Under the pieces are notes generated by a model. That model made no database searches. It was not told the origin of the DNA and saw only the letters and a program-made list of their open reading frames with translations. From Prorocentrum cordatum (lineage: Eukaryota > Sar > Dinophyceae > Prorocentrales > Prorocentraceae), in assembly GCA_963575745.1 (NCBI GenBank), contig CAUYUJ010021048.1, positions 576,001 to 640,000 on the forward strand: DNA of 64,000 bases, read 5' to 3'. Positions 34,121-43,715 of this stretch are shown one piece after another. The number at the start of each line of letters is the position of its first letter. Position 1 is the stretch's first letter. A program made the position numbers and the translations under genes.

Positions 34121-34357
34121 TCAAATCCCGAGCGCGGGGCGCGCGCCCCAGGCACGCACAAACCTCTGGTACCTGCGCTTCCGCGGCGGGCAGCGGCCGC
34201 GCGCGGGGGCGCGCGGGCCTGCCACATCGCCTGCGGCGCGCCGCGGCGCGCGCGAGCCAAGCGGCGGCGCGGCGACTGCTCGCGCCTGCGTCCGCCGCGT
34301 GCGCCTGGGGCCAGCGAATGTGTGCGATGGAACCAGGGGCCGAACTCGTTCCATACA
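34121..34357 (-). repeat. Split direct repeat A1
   Basis: The 237-base 5' terminal repeat of element 1. It matches A2 (26424-26662) with few differences from TCAAATCCCGAGCGCGGGGC to GAACTCGTTCCATACA. Its outer edge (34357/34358) is where similarity to the A2-B1 junction stops. Confidence 0.9.
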
Positions 34358-34389
34358 GAAATGTCATCTCTTGCGCAAATTCGCTCAAA

Positions 34390-34875
34390 TTCCCCGACTG
34401 ATCCAAGGATGGAAGCTGGCTGGTTTGTAAGATGCGGCCCTCGCTTGAGACCCTCTCCAATTCTATTTCCGAAATTCGAGATTGCGCAACAGCGACGTGG
34501 ATGCAGGGTGGGTCTTTTTCAAAGCGGGCTCTCGCGTCAGTCTTCCGCGAAGTGCGCGACCAGAACTTCACAGTCGCGCAACGCCTACACGGATGGAGGA
34601 CAGATCCTTTACGAAACGGGGCCATCGCTCGACACGCCCTTGAACTAAATCATCCCCTCGCTTTGCGCTTCTACCAGCTGGGTGAAGGGTGGATCTCTGG
34701 CACAACGGAGTCTCGCCTGGGTGGCAGGCCCATCGCGCGCTCGTCATCTAAGGGGACCCCACACTGGAAGCAAGTACATGTAGGAACTCATGAGAAGGGG
34801 ACCTCGGAAGGGAAAGTGTATCATAGCATCGTTGACGCATCCGGGGTTGACACCAGTCCTCGTCCTCCTCCCGGC
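34390..34875 (+). repeat. Module M, copy 3
   Basis: Diverged copy of the 10.95-11.76 kb module: 82-base-type units (GGATGGAAGCTGGCTGGTTT, GCGGGCTCTCGCGTCAGTC) and the end block ATCGTTGACGCATCCGGGGT, then CCAGTCCTCGTCCTCCTCC. It lies just downstream of the fucosyltransferase-like stop codon. Confidence 0.55.
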
Positions 34876-34925
34876 CTTCCTGGGCTCGTCTCTTTGTTAT
34901 TCGTACGCAAGAGCCTGCGCCAACT

Positions 34926-35546
34926 CTATTGCCAAAGCTGCTGACGGAAACGATCGCCCGACTTCAGCCCGAGCAGGCGACTGCTCGTGCAGCGCTGTTT
35001 GTAACCTTCAGGGCGGTCTCCGTTGTCCCACGCTTTCATTGCAGCGTCTATCTCTTCTTGGGGGCGGGCTTGCGCAGTATCCTTGACAAACGGACAATGC
35101 GATTGCTTGCTGCACGCCATCCATTTAAATACGAGTGAGGTCTTGCTGTCTGTATTGATGACAAGCCCCTTGCACGTCGCAGCAATGTCCTGAGACGCCC
35201 AATACACTGCCAGCTCGTGCAAGCGAGAGTCCTTCGTCTCGAACGGGTTGTCTTGACCACCAAGACTCAGCACTTGCTTGCGGAGGCTAGCATTTGCATG
35301 CTCCAAGTGCTCCTGCACAAACGACCCGCTGTCAGATGCAATGAAGATCTTCGCTCTACGCGACGGTGTGTCTGATAAGACTGTCGTCTCAAGAGAGGCT
35401 GCGATATCGATCACTTCATCCAATGTACGATTGAAGCCAGGTGCCTGCCAATAGGCTGGATTGTGAGGATCCGCCAAACTGCAATCCGCCACTGTGCTCC
35501 CTGGCACGTTGAAGCGTGCTAGAATGCAAAGTGCTGTTTGGTAGGC
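34926..35546 (-). CDS. Fucosyltransferase-like gene, C-terminal half
   Basis: An intron-free frame from about 35546 to a stop at 34926 encodes the second half of a GT23-like (alpha-1,6-fucosyltransferase-type) enzyme. It begins AYQTALCILARFNVPG, then YWQAPGFNRTLDEVIDIAA, AKIFIASDSGSFVQEHLEHA (matching the KRVYLATDD strand of GT23 enzymes), HELAVYWASQDIAATCKGL and a C-terminal tail. The matching N-terminal half lies 20.9 kb upstream on the same strand (56475-57562) and ends with the GVHMRRGDKV donor-binding motif, just where this half starts. Joined through the shared GCCTA the two give 1704 bases, 568 codons with stop; human FUT8 has 575 residues. Role: Golgi glycan fucosylation, inferred. 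Whether the halves are spliced together is unknown. Confidence 0.6.
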   Translation of the reverse strand, partial: AYQTALCILARFNVPGSTVADCSLADPHNPAYWQAPGFNRTLDEVIDIAASLETTVLSDTPSRRAKIFIASDSGSFVQEHLEHANASLRKQVLSLGGQDNPFETKDSRLHELAVYWASQDIAATCKGLVINTDSKTSLVFKWMACSKQSHCPFVKDTAQARPQEEIDAAMKAWDNGDRPEGYKQRCTSSRLLGLKSGDRFRQQLWQ

Positions 35547-35549
35547 AGG

Positions 35550-35690
35550 AGACCTCAAGAGGCCTCCAAGGAGCCCCAAAAGGCCCCCAAGAGGCCTCCA
35601 AGAGGCCACCAGACGGCCCCCGAGAGGCCTCGTAACTACCTCCAACAAGCCGCCGAGAGGGCTCCAACGATATCCCAACGATCCTCCTCC
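35550..35690. repeat. Short 9-base GGCCTCCAAGAG array
   Basis: About fifteen units of the family found at 8.3 and 53.5 kb. It directly abuts the C-terminal fucosyltransferase-like exon. Confidence 0.85.
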
Positions 35691-36312
35691 TCCTCCTCCC
35701 CCTCATCATCATCATCATCATCAGCCGCAGCATCATAATCAGCACCAGCATCGTCGTCAGCATGATCATCACCATCATCACCATCATTATCCTCATAATC
35801 ACCATCATCATCACCATCGCCATCTTCATCAGCATCATCATGGGCATCATAACAATGAACATCCCCACAACCATCATGATCATGATCATGATCATGATCA
35901 TGATCATCATCATCATCATCATCATCATCGTCATCATCGTTGTCATCGTCATCCTCATCATCAGCGCCACCATCACAATCATCACCATCATGAACATCAT
36001 CAGCAGCATCACCATCATCAGCATCATCCTCTTCATCATCACCACCATCACCATCACCATCAACATTACCATCATCATCATCACCAACAACACCAGCATC
36101 AGCATCAGCGTCAGCATCGTCATCCGAATCGTCATCGCTAGCGTCATCATCATCGTCATCATCGTCCGCATCATCATCATCATCTTCATCTTCGTCATCG
36201 TCAGCACCATCATCATCACCATCATCAACATCACAATCAGCACCATCTCTTTCATAATCAGCATCAGCACCATCACCAGCACCATCACCATCACCATCAC
36301 CATCATCACCAC

Positions 36313-36373
<61 letters not shown>

Positions 36374-36379
36374 GCCGTC

Positions 36380-36410
<31 letters not shown>

Positions 36411-36425
36411 GCATCATCATCATCT
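35690..36425. repeat. CAT/ATC trinucleotide microsatellite
   Basis: 730 bases of CATCATCAT with CAC, CAG and GTC variants. Poly-Asp, poly-Met and poly-Ile frames here are repeat products. Confidence 0.95.
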
Positions 36426-37060
36426 CCTGCTACACCCCAGGCCACCCTAAACATTTCTGTGGAGGGCGTCCCGGGCGATTCCAGCGAAGGCGCAGCAGCA
36501 GGCGAACGAGACACACAGAGGAGAGAGAGGAGGAGGAGGAGGAGGAGGAGGAGGAGGAGGAGGAGGAGGAGGACCCAACGCACCCACACAACACCGAGCA
36601 GGAGAGAAGGAAGAGGGAGAGGAGGGCGGGCCAGAAAAAGACTTGAGCCGACGCAGTCGCGGCGAAGATGCGTGACCACGACAGCCTTCGGTTCCACTGA
36701 AGATGAAATGTCCAAACACGGCCATCTCCTGCTACACCCCAGGCCACCCTAAACATTTCTGTGTGGAAGGCGTCCCGGGCGATTCCACCGAAGGCGCAGC
36801 AGCAGGCGAACGAGACACACAGAGGAGAGAGATGAGGAGGAGGAGTAGGAGTAGGAGTAGGAGTAGGAGTAGGAGGAGGAGGAGGAGGAGGAGGAGGAGG
36901 AGGAGGAGGAGGAGGAGGAGGAGGAGTAGGAGTAGGAGTAGGAGTAGGAGTAGGAGGAGGAGGAGGAGGAGGAGGAGGAGGAGGAGGAAGAGGACCCAAC
37001 GCACCCACAGAACACCGAGGAGGAGACCCGAACCCGAGAGGAGACGTGGCGACGGCAGAG
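36423..37060. repeat. 300-base tandem duplication with GGA microsatellite
   Basis: CTCCTGCTACACCCCAGGCC through GGCGCAGCAGCAGGCGAACG starts at 36423 and again at 36724. Each copy is followed by a (GGA)n or (GGAGTA)n tract and then GACCCAACGCACCCACA.ACACC. 37060-37200 shows nothing. Confidence 0.85.
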
Positions 37061-37199
37061 CGGCGCCGATAATACATAAACAGAAATAGGCAGCAGCAGA
37101 ACATTAGCAAGAGTACTTCTCTGAGACAGGACAGGCAAGGGAAACCAAACGGTTGAAGCCTTGAAAACCAATTTGCCTTGCAATTAAGTCGGAGAAGCA

Positions 37200-37885
37200 T
37201 TGCAAAACTTAACAGGGCAAGGTTCGGCGAGGCGGGCCCAAAAGGATCCCAGAGACGGAGTCAATGCCAGAAAGGACAATGTGGGGCTTGTCAGAAAAAA
37301 ACATACACCATTTCTACCACTGCATCGCGGCCTCACGAGAGCGACTGGGTGATGTCGGGCCCAGCAAGCGATCCGCGCAAACTTTCTCCATCGGGCCCCG
37401 AAAGCACACAGGTCGAGGTCGAACGACACGGCATCGTGGGCCCCGAGCAGGGCCTTCGAGGCGGGCGTGCTCCAAACCCAGGAGCTACCTGGGTTCTCGA
37501 GGTAGACGGGGGCTCCCACGGAGCGGGCCAGCGCGATCAAACCCAGGGCGAACCGAAGCTGCTTGTTCCCCAGGTCGACGGCCGCCTGCGGCCTGGCTGA
37601 AAGGTTCGGCAGCCCCAGACGTATTCCCTCGAGCGGATGGTGCACCAAGACGACCCAGGCGGCCCGTGTTTGGCCTGGCTCCAAGACGAGCACGGCAACG
37701 CAATCCAAAGAGCGCCAGCGACTCCACCACGAACCCACCCACGAACGACCTGGCGGACAGCAGGATGGTCGAGATCGAACCACGGTTTCGAGGCGAAGTC
37801 CATCGGCAGCGCGGCGACTCCGCGGCGCCGAAGCGCAGCGGACAGGCGACCCGTGCCGGCGAACAGCTCCAGCACCGCAGTTCGG
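37200..37885 (-). pseudogene. Element 2b C5-like DNA methyltransferase
   Basis: Motif I is TAVLELFAGTGRLSAALRRR (about 37881-37822), a SAM-binding loop. Motif IV is ALWIALPCSSWSQAK (catalytic Cys about 37692), and motif VI is VYLENPGSSWVW (about 37498). Motifs IV and VI lie in different frames; a one-base shift near 37612 reconnects them through LGLPNLSARPQ and LGNKQLRFALGL. A second slip in a T run near 37300 leads to KPHIVLSGID, a typical family ending. The F.GTG, PC and ENP order fits C5-cytosine methyltransferases, though the context is retroelement-specific and target base or sequence cannot be read off. Confidence 0.6.
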
Positions 37886-38059
37886 GGGGGGCCCTGGTGA
37901 CGCTTGAAGCTTGCATGAAGCTCTGTGAGGAGGTGACGATGGATCGACTCTGTCGAGGGGCCCCCCCTGGTCGGGGCCGCAAGCTCTGCTGCCCGCGACA
38001 GGTCAGGCAGAGCTCGGGCGGCGGCGCGCCCTGCAAGAAGATCCGCGGCATGGCGGCGT

Positions 38060-38990
38060 TCATCACCTGGCCGAAGGGGGTCACCTGGGAGCCGACGCGC
38101 TGCACCTCTGTCGGGATGCGAGCCTGCTCGGCGCACCACTTGAAGTCTTTGTCGGAGGCCCAGCCGCCGCGCTGCCGAACGTCGAGGGCCGCCCGCCTCT
38201 CTGCCAAGAGGTCGTCCGAAGCCCCCCCGTGACGTAGCCCGTAGGCTGGGACTGGGACGTCGCTCAGCACCAGCGCACAGGCGGCCTCCTTCATGCACAT
38301 GCCGAGCTAGGATGGCGGGAAGGACCAAATCCGAGACGTCCCCGACGGCGCTCGGCGCCTCAAGCCGAGGAGTGCTGGGACCAGGAAGACGACGGTGTCG
38401 ATCGCCGCCGTGAAGTCCCAGAGGCCTGTCCTCCCGGGCCGTCCCAAATCGCCGGGATACAGCAGCAGCGCGGCGAGACCCTCGCCCGCGGCGCCCGCCG
38501 CGACGGGGGGGGCGACCTGCGTCGCCGTCAACTGGTCGTACTCTGAGGGCCCGAGGTAGGACGCGAAGCTCAGCATCATGGCCATGGCCTGCTCGATCTG
38601 GCCGCGGTGCAGCATCGCGCCTGCCAGCGCCGCCACGAGCAGCCACGGCAGCGGCATGCGCATCTTGCGGGGGACGCGCTTCCCCCGTCCCGCCAGGCTG
38701 CGCGAGGCTCGGCAGAGCGTCTGGTCGCCCCAGCGGCCGATCTGCGGCAGGAGGGACTTCAGCGCAGCCAGCAGGCGCGAGGCGTCGTCCCCGCTGTGGC
38801 CGTGAAAGTACATGTAATCGAAGTAGGTCACCACTATCACGTCTGGCAGATCCAAGCTGCTCCAGTCCAGACGGAGCCGGGCACGCCAATCGGCGAGGGC
38901 GCCCGCCCTCCGCGGGTAGCCCCTCAGCGGGGCTGTGCTGGCAGACGCCTGCTCGAGGTAGATGGCCCCCATCAGGAGCCCCCCTTTCAG
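38060..38990 (-). pseudogene. Element 2b tyrosine recombinase, inactivated
   Basis: The core-binding part has YLEQASASTAPLRGY, VTYFDYMYFHGHS and LLAALKSLLPQ, then RMPLPWLLVAALAG. Box I reads SYLGPSEYDQL with Gly (about 38552) where the catalytic Arg would be. A TAG at 38309-38307 interrupts the frame before the second half, which continues in the same frame with PAYGLRHGGASDD and RGGWASDKDFKWC. There the nucleophile Tyr is replaced by Trp (TGG, near 38139). With Arg and Tyr lost the enzyme cannot be active. It reads in a different frame from the RNase H before it, so a frameshift or intron lies between 39.2 and 39.0 kb. Confidence 0.65.
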
Positions 38991-39203
38991 GGCCTCCCGC
39001 TGGCGCGCACCTGCCGCTTGCAGGACGACGGCTGTCAGGATCCCAGCACCAGCGGCCAGGAGGGCGGGCTGGAGAAAAGGGGCACGTCCAGTCGGCATCG
39101 GGTGCCGAGCCGAGCGCCACCGCTTTCCCGCGGCAGCATCGAGGATCGCGGAGGCCGTCGCCAAGAGCAGCAGCCACCGCGGCGTCAACAGACTTGATGT
39201 ATC

Positions 39204-39715
39204 GGAGCCCGCGCGATGGTGCATCGGCGGGGTTGGGCTCGCTGGGGATCCACCTGGCAAAGACGTGGGGCCTGCAGGCCAGAGAGCGCGCGCAGATCTC
39301 CCGGAGGACGCTGCGCTGCTGCGGCGAGGCCCCTCGGCCTTTCCCGATGGCAAGGGCGAGCGACATATTATCGACCGGGCGCGCGATCCTCTCCCCGAAG
39401 GCGTCCGCTGCCCCGAGCTGGCGGCGCAGCGCGGACGCGACGGCGAGCCCCTCCACGCGGCAGATGTCGAAGGAGTCCTTCCAGGGGAAAGAGTGCGCGA
39501 TGGCCCAGCCGTCCTCGGTGAGGAGGTTCGGGTCGACCTCGCCGAAGGACTTGTCCAAATTCTTGGCCTCGTCCGTCGGCAGGCTGCCAGGGTCACGAAG
39601 CACAGCGCCAGGAGAGCCAGGCCCCAGGGCGCGGTCGCGCGCGCGAGCTGACTCCTCGAAGAGACATCGCTACCTCTCGGCCGCGCGGCCGATCTCGGCC
39701 ACGAGGCCGGGGGAT
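39204..39715 (-). pseudogene. Element 2b RNase H fragment
   Basis: The fragment opens VAEIGRAAER, then TAG at 39672-39670, then RCLFEESARARDRAL; in this family the stop position is a Trp (ERWR). It continues DICRVEGLAVASALRRQLG (Glu), RPVDNMSLALAIGKGRG (Asp) and FARWIPSEPNPADAPSRGL (Asp), the usual end of retroelement RNase H. The first Asp strand is missing because the fragment starts after it. The domain degraded the RNA strand during cDNA synthesis in the intact element. Confidence 0.65.
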
Positions 39716-39829
39716 TGTGGAGTCGCTGTGGGTTTTAGACGAAAATTTACGATATGTCACGTTGTTCCTCATCATTATGCTGATGCTTCCTTTCTCGTTT
39801 TTTTGTTTGTTTTCTCTCTCTCTCTCTCT

Positions 39830-41735
39830 CAATCTCTCCCACTCCCATTCCCATTCCATTCCCATTCCCAATACCATTACCATTACCATTCCCATCCCCA
39901 TTCCCATTCCCATTCACATTACCGTTACCATTACCTTGACCTTTACCTTTACCATTACCATTACCATTGCCATTGCCATTACAATTGCCAGTGCCATTAC
40001 CATTGCCGTTACAATTGCCATTATCATTGCCATTGCCATTACCAATGCCGTTGCCATTGCCATGGTATTGCCATTGCCAGTCGCCACCCCGTTACCATTA
40101 CCGTTACCATTACCATTACCATTCCAATTACCATTACCATTCGCCACTACCATTACCATTGCCATTATCATTAACATTACCAACACAATTGCCATTACCA
40201 TTACCATTACCGCTGCCATCACCATTACAATTCCCATTCCCATCACCATTGCCATTACCGTTACCAGTACCATTTCCATTACCATTGCCATCATCTTTCC
40301 CACTACCACTACGATGTCCATTCCCGTTCCCGTTCCAATTACCACTACGATTCCCATTACCATTACCATTACCATGACCATTACCATTACCATGACCATG
40401 ACCATTACCATTGCCATGGCTATTGCCATTGCCATTGCCGTTACCATTCCCATTGCCATTGCCATTGCCAGTCCCATTACCATTACCATTGCCATCGCTG
40501 TTGCCATTGCCATTGCCAGTCGCTACCCCGTTACCATTTACCGTTATCGTCACCATTACCATTCCCAGTACCATTATCATTACCACTGTCATTGCCATTA
40601 CCATTACCATTGCCATTGCCATTGCCATTGCCATTCGCCACTACCATTACCATTGCCATTCGCCACTACCATTACCATTACCATTGCCATTGCCCTTCGC
40701 CACTACCATTACCATTGCCAGTACCATTACCATTCCGATTCACATTCCCATTCCCAATACCATTACCATTACCATTACAACTGCCATTGCCATTACCATT
40801 ATCATTACCTTTACCTCTACCTTTACATTTACCCTTACCCTTACCATTCCCATTTCCGTTACCACTACCACTGCCATTTCCATGCCCGTTCCCATTCCCA
40901 TTCACATTCCCATTCCCGGTCCCATTCCCATTCACATTACCATTGCCATTACCATTACCATTGCCATTGCCATTGCCATGGCCATTACCATTGCCATTGC
41001 CATTGCCATTCCCATTGCCATTACCGTTACCGTTGCCATTGTCATTGTCATTGCCATTGCCAGTCGCCACCCCGTTACCACTGTCATTCCCCTTACCATT
41101 ACCAGTACCATTACCATTACCTCTGTCATTACCATTACCATTCGCATTGCCATTGCCATTGCCATTAGCCACTACCATTACCATTGCCAGTACCATTTCC
41201 ATTGCCATTCCCATTATCATGACCATTACCATTACCATTACCATTACCATTATCACTATCATTTCCATTACCATTACAATTACCTTTACCTCTACCTTTA
41301 CCTTTACCCTTACCCTTATCATTCCCATTTCCGTTACCACTACCACTACCATGTCCATTCCCGTTCCCGTTCCTATTCCCATTCGCATTCCCATTCCCGT
41401 TCCCATTCCCATTACCATTGCCATTATCATTACACTTAGCATTGCCGTTGCCATTGCCATGGCCATTATCATTGTCATTGCCATTGCCAATCCCATTGCC
41501 ATTGTCATTACCATTACCGTTGCCATTGTCATTGCCATTGTCAATCGCTACCCCCTTACCATTACCATTACCGTTACCATTACCTGTACAAGTACCATTA
41601 CATTACCCCTGTCATTGCCATTACCATTACCATCACCATCGCCATTGCCATTGCCATTCGTCACTACCATTACCATTGCCAGTACAATTTCCACTCCCAT
41701 TCCCATTACCATTAGCATTACCATTACCATGATAC
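39830..41735. repeat. CCATTA/CCATTG hexanucleotide array
   Basis: 1.9 kb of ACCATT/GCCATT units, preceded by a short CT tract (39817-39835). All six frames are open (Thr-Ile, Pro-Leu, His-Tyr, Met-Val, Gly-Asn repeats); none is a gene. Confidence 0.95.
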
Positions 41736-41782
41736 TACCGCTGTGGAGGGTTTCAGTAGGAATCCACATGTGGAGGATGTCG

Positions 41783-41981
41783 GTAGGAATCATTCAGTGG
41801 AGGGTTTCGATAGGAACCCTTCTGTCGAGGGTTTCACTGTGAATCCTTCTTATGGGGGCGTCCAATAGGAATCCTTCTAGGGGGAGGGCAGATGCTGCCG
41901 CGTCGCATTCCTTTTTTTTTTTCTCTCCTGGCGCCCCCCCCCACCACCACGCAAAAAAAAAATCGGGGGGGGGGGGCGCCA

Positions 41982-42029
<48 letters not shown>

Positions 42030-42240
42030 GAGAGGGAGCAGGACGGGGAGAGGGAGGAGGAGGAGGAGGAGGAGGAGGAGGAGGAGGCGGAGGAGGAGGA
42101 GGATAGGAATCATTCAGTGGAGGGTTTCGATAGGAACCCTTCTGTCGAGGATTTCACTGTGAATCCTTCTTATGGGGGCGTCCAATAGGAATCCTCCTAG
42201 GGGGGAGGGCAGATGTTGCCACGTCGCATTCCTTTTTTTT
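41783..42240. repeat. Direct duplication around a C/G hairpin
   Basis: GGTAGGAATCATTCAGTGGA through CGTCGCATTCCTTTTTTT occurs at 41783-41925 and 42101-42240 with a few mismatches. Between them are a hairpin (TCCTGGCGCCC at 41926, GGGCGCCAGGA ending 41983), a (TA)n run at 41985-42020 and a GGA tract. Confidence 0.85.
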
Positions 42241-42369
42241 ACCTAACAGCTCTTGCTGATAGGCTTCTAGTGGTCTCAAGAGCATCATGACTCCTCAAGG
42301 GGGTCTGGGCGGGACCCGGACAGGCTGCCGCCGCGGCTGCCGCCGCACTCGTTTTTGCAAACAGTCACA

Positions 42370-42850
42370 CGCTTCGTGCTCTTCGACCTCCCAGAATTCC
42401 ATTCCCGGGCCACATTCTGAATGCCCGGAGCCAACTGTAGGCCACTTCGTGCTCTTCGACTTCCCAGAACTCCATTCCCGGGCCACATTTTGGATGCCCG
42501 GAGCCAACTGTAGGCCACTTCGTGCTTCCCAGAACTCCATTCCCGGGCCACATTTTGGATGCCCGGAGCCAACTGTAGGCCACTTCGTGCTCTTCGACTT
42601 CCCAGAACTCCATTCCCGGGCGACATTTTGGATGCCCGGAGCCAACTGTAGGCCACTTCGTGCTCTTCAAGTTCCCAGCACTCCATTCCCGGGCCACATT
42701 TTGAATGCCCGGAGCCAACTGTAGGCCACTTCGTGTTCTTCTATTTCCCAGAACTATTCCTGGGCCACATTTTGAATGCCCGGAGCCAACTGTAGGCCAC
42801 TTCGTGCTCTTCAAGTTCCCAGAACTCCATTCCCGGGCCACATTTTGAAT
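42370..42850. repeat. 73-base satellite
   Basis: Seven units with ACTCCATTCCCGGGCCACAT, TTTGAATGCCCGGAGCCAAC and TGTAGGCCACTTCGTGCTCT, at about 42397, 42470, 42535, 42608, 42681, 42750 and 42824. Confidence 0.9.
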
Positions 42851-43500
42851 GCTGAGGCAGGCTGAGGGCCGAGGCTGAGGCTGAGGCTGAGGCAGGCTGA
42901 GGCTGAGGCCGAGGCTGAAGGCAGACTGAGGCTGAGGCTGAAGCAGGCTGAGGCTGAGGCTGAGGCAGGCTGAGGCTGAGGCTGAGGCAGGCTGATGCTG
43001 AGGCAGGCTGAGGCTGAGGCTGAGGCTGATGCAGGCTGAGGCTGAGGCAGGCTGAGGCTGAGGCCGAGGCTGAAGGCAGACTGAGGCTGAGGCTGAAGCA
43101 GGCTGAGGCTGAGGCTGAGGCAGGCAGGCTGAGGCTGAGGCTGAGGCAGGCTGATGCTGAGGCAGGCTGAGGCTGAGGCTGAGGCTGATGCAGGCTGAGG
43201 CTGAGGCAGGCTGAGGCTGAGGCCGAGGCTGAAGGCAGACTGAGGCTGAGGCTGAAGCAGGCTGAGGCTGAGGCTGAGGCAGGCTGAGGCTGAGGCAGGC
43301 TGAGGCTGAGGCTGAGGCAGGCTGAGGCTGAGGCTGTGACTGCGACTGCCGTTGCCGCTGCGACTGTCATCGCGAATGCGACTACGACTGCGAGAACAGC
43401 AGAATTCTACAACTGGATTTTCATCTGAATCTTAAGGGGAATGCTTTCATCATCTGAATCTTAAGGGGAATGCTTTCATATATGCTTCTACACATCGCTG
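42850..43500. repeat. GAGGCTGAGGCAGGCTGA minisatellite
   Basis: Six-base GGCTGA units with AGGCAGGCTGA variants and a higher-order period near 180 bases. 43405-43470 holds a 31-base tandem pair (CATCTGAATCTTAAGGGGAA). Confidence 0.9.
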
Positions 43501-43528
43501 TTAGGTTGCTTTGCCGGGATATGTTTTT

Positions 43529-43715
43529 TCTCCTGGCGCCCCCCCCCCCAACATTTTTTTTCTGGGGGGGGGCGCCAGGAGGAACAAAAAAAAAAGGCAG
43601 AGAGGTAGCAGGAGGGGGAGAGGGAGGAGGAGGAGGAGGAGGAGGAGGAGGAGGAGGAGGAGGCGGAGGAGGAGGAGGAGGAGGAGGAGGAGGAGGAGGA
43701 GGAGGAGGACGACGA
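43529..43715. repeat. Second C/G hairpin plus GGA tract
   Basis: CTCCTGGCGCC with C run (43530-43549), loop AACATTTTTTTTCT, G run with GGCGCCAGGAGG (564-582), an A run, then GCAGAGAGGTAGCAGGAGGG and (GGA)n. The order and sequence match 41926-42100, so these are two copies of one hairpin-microsatellite unit. Confidence 0.85.

Larger units (their letters stand above)
26251..34357 (-). mobile_element. Element 1: tyrosine-recombinase retrotransposon with split direct repeats
   Basis: This 8.1 kb element reads on the minus strand as A1 (34357-34121), gag, RT-RNase H, tyrosine recombinase, B1 (26800-26662), A2 (26662-26424), B2 (26389-26251). The A1...B1-A2-B2 order is seen directly and is the split-direct-repeat layout known from Ngaro and PAT-like members of the DIRS order, which integrate through a circular intermediate using a tyrosine recombinase rather than a DDE integrase. 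RT keeps YADD, RNase H its four acidic residues, and the recombinase R, HxxR, W and Y. Genes are interrupted by at least twelve inferred 46-68 nt introns. No methyltransferase domain is seen, unlike elements 2b and 3. Confidence 0.85.
37200..39720 (-). mobile_element. Element 2b: 3' half (RNase H, recombinase, methyltransferase)
   Basis: Minus-strand remnant starting inside RNase H (39.7 kb) and running through a tyrosine recombinase to a DNA methyltransferase. No RT lies directly upstream; the next 4 kb are simple repeats, beyond which is element 2a. Frame changes and in-frame TAG codons show it is dead. Confidence 0.7.

Noticed and set aside
33691-34625. 296-codon frame crossing A1
   Set aside because: It spans repeat, leader and flanking sequence with no domain and low-complexity Pro/Ala/Arg composition.
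36640-36655. Second spliced-leader relic (GGCTCAAG on the minus strand)
   Set aside because: Only eight bases match the leader and the preceding bases do not, so chance is sufficient.
35636-36715. Asp-rich, Met-rich and Ile-rich frames
   Set aside because: Products of the CAT/ATC microsatellite.
39717-41842. Frames of 483 and 416 codons and Met/Val-rich antisense frames
   Set aside because: They are translations of the ACCATT/GCCATT hexanucleotide array, open in all phases.
41985-42025. (TA)n run as promoter or origin
   Set aside because: It is a plain microsatellite within the hairpin-GGA unit, with no supporting context.
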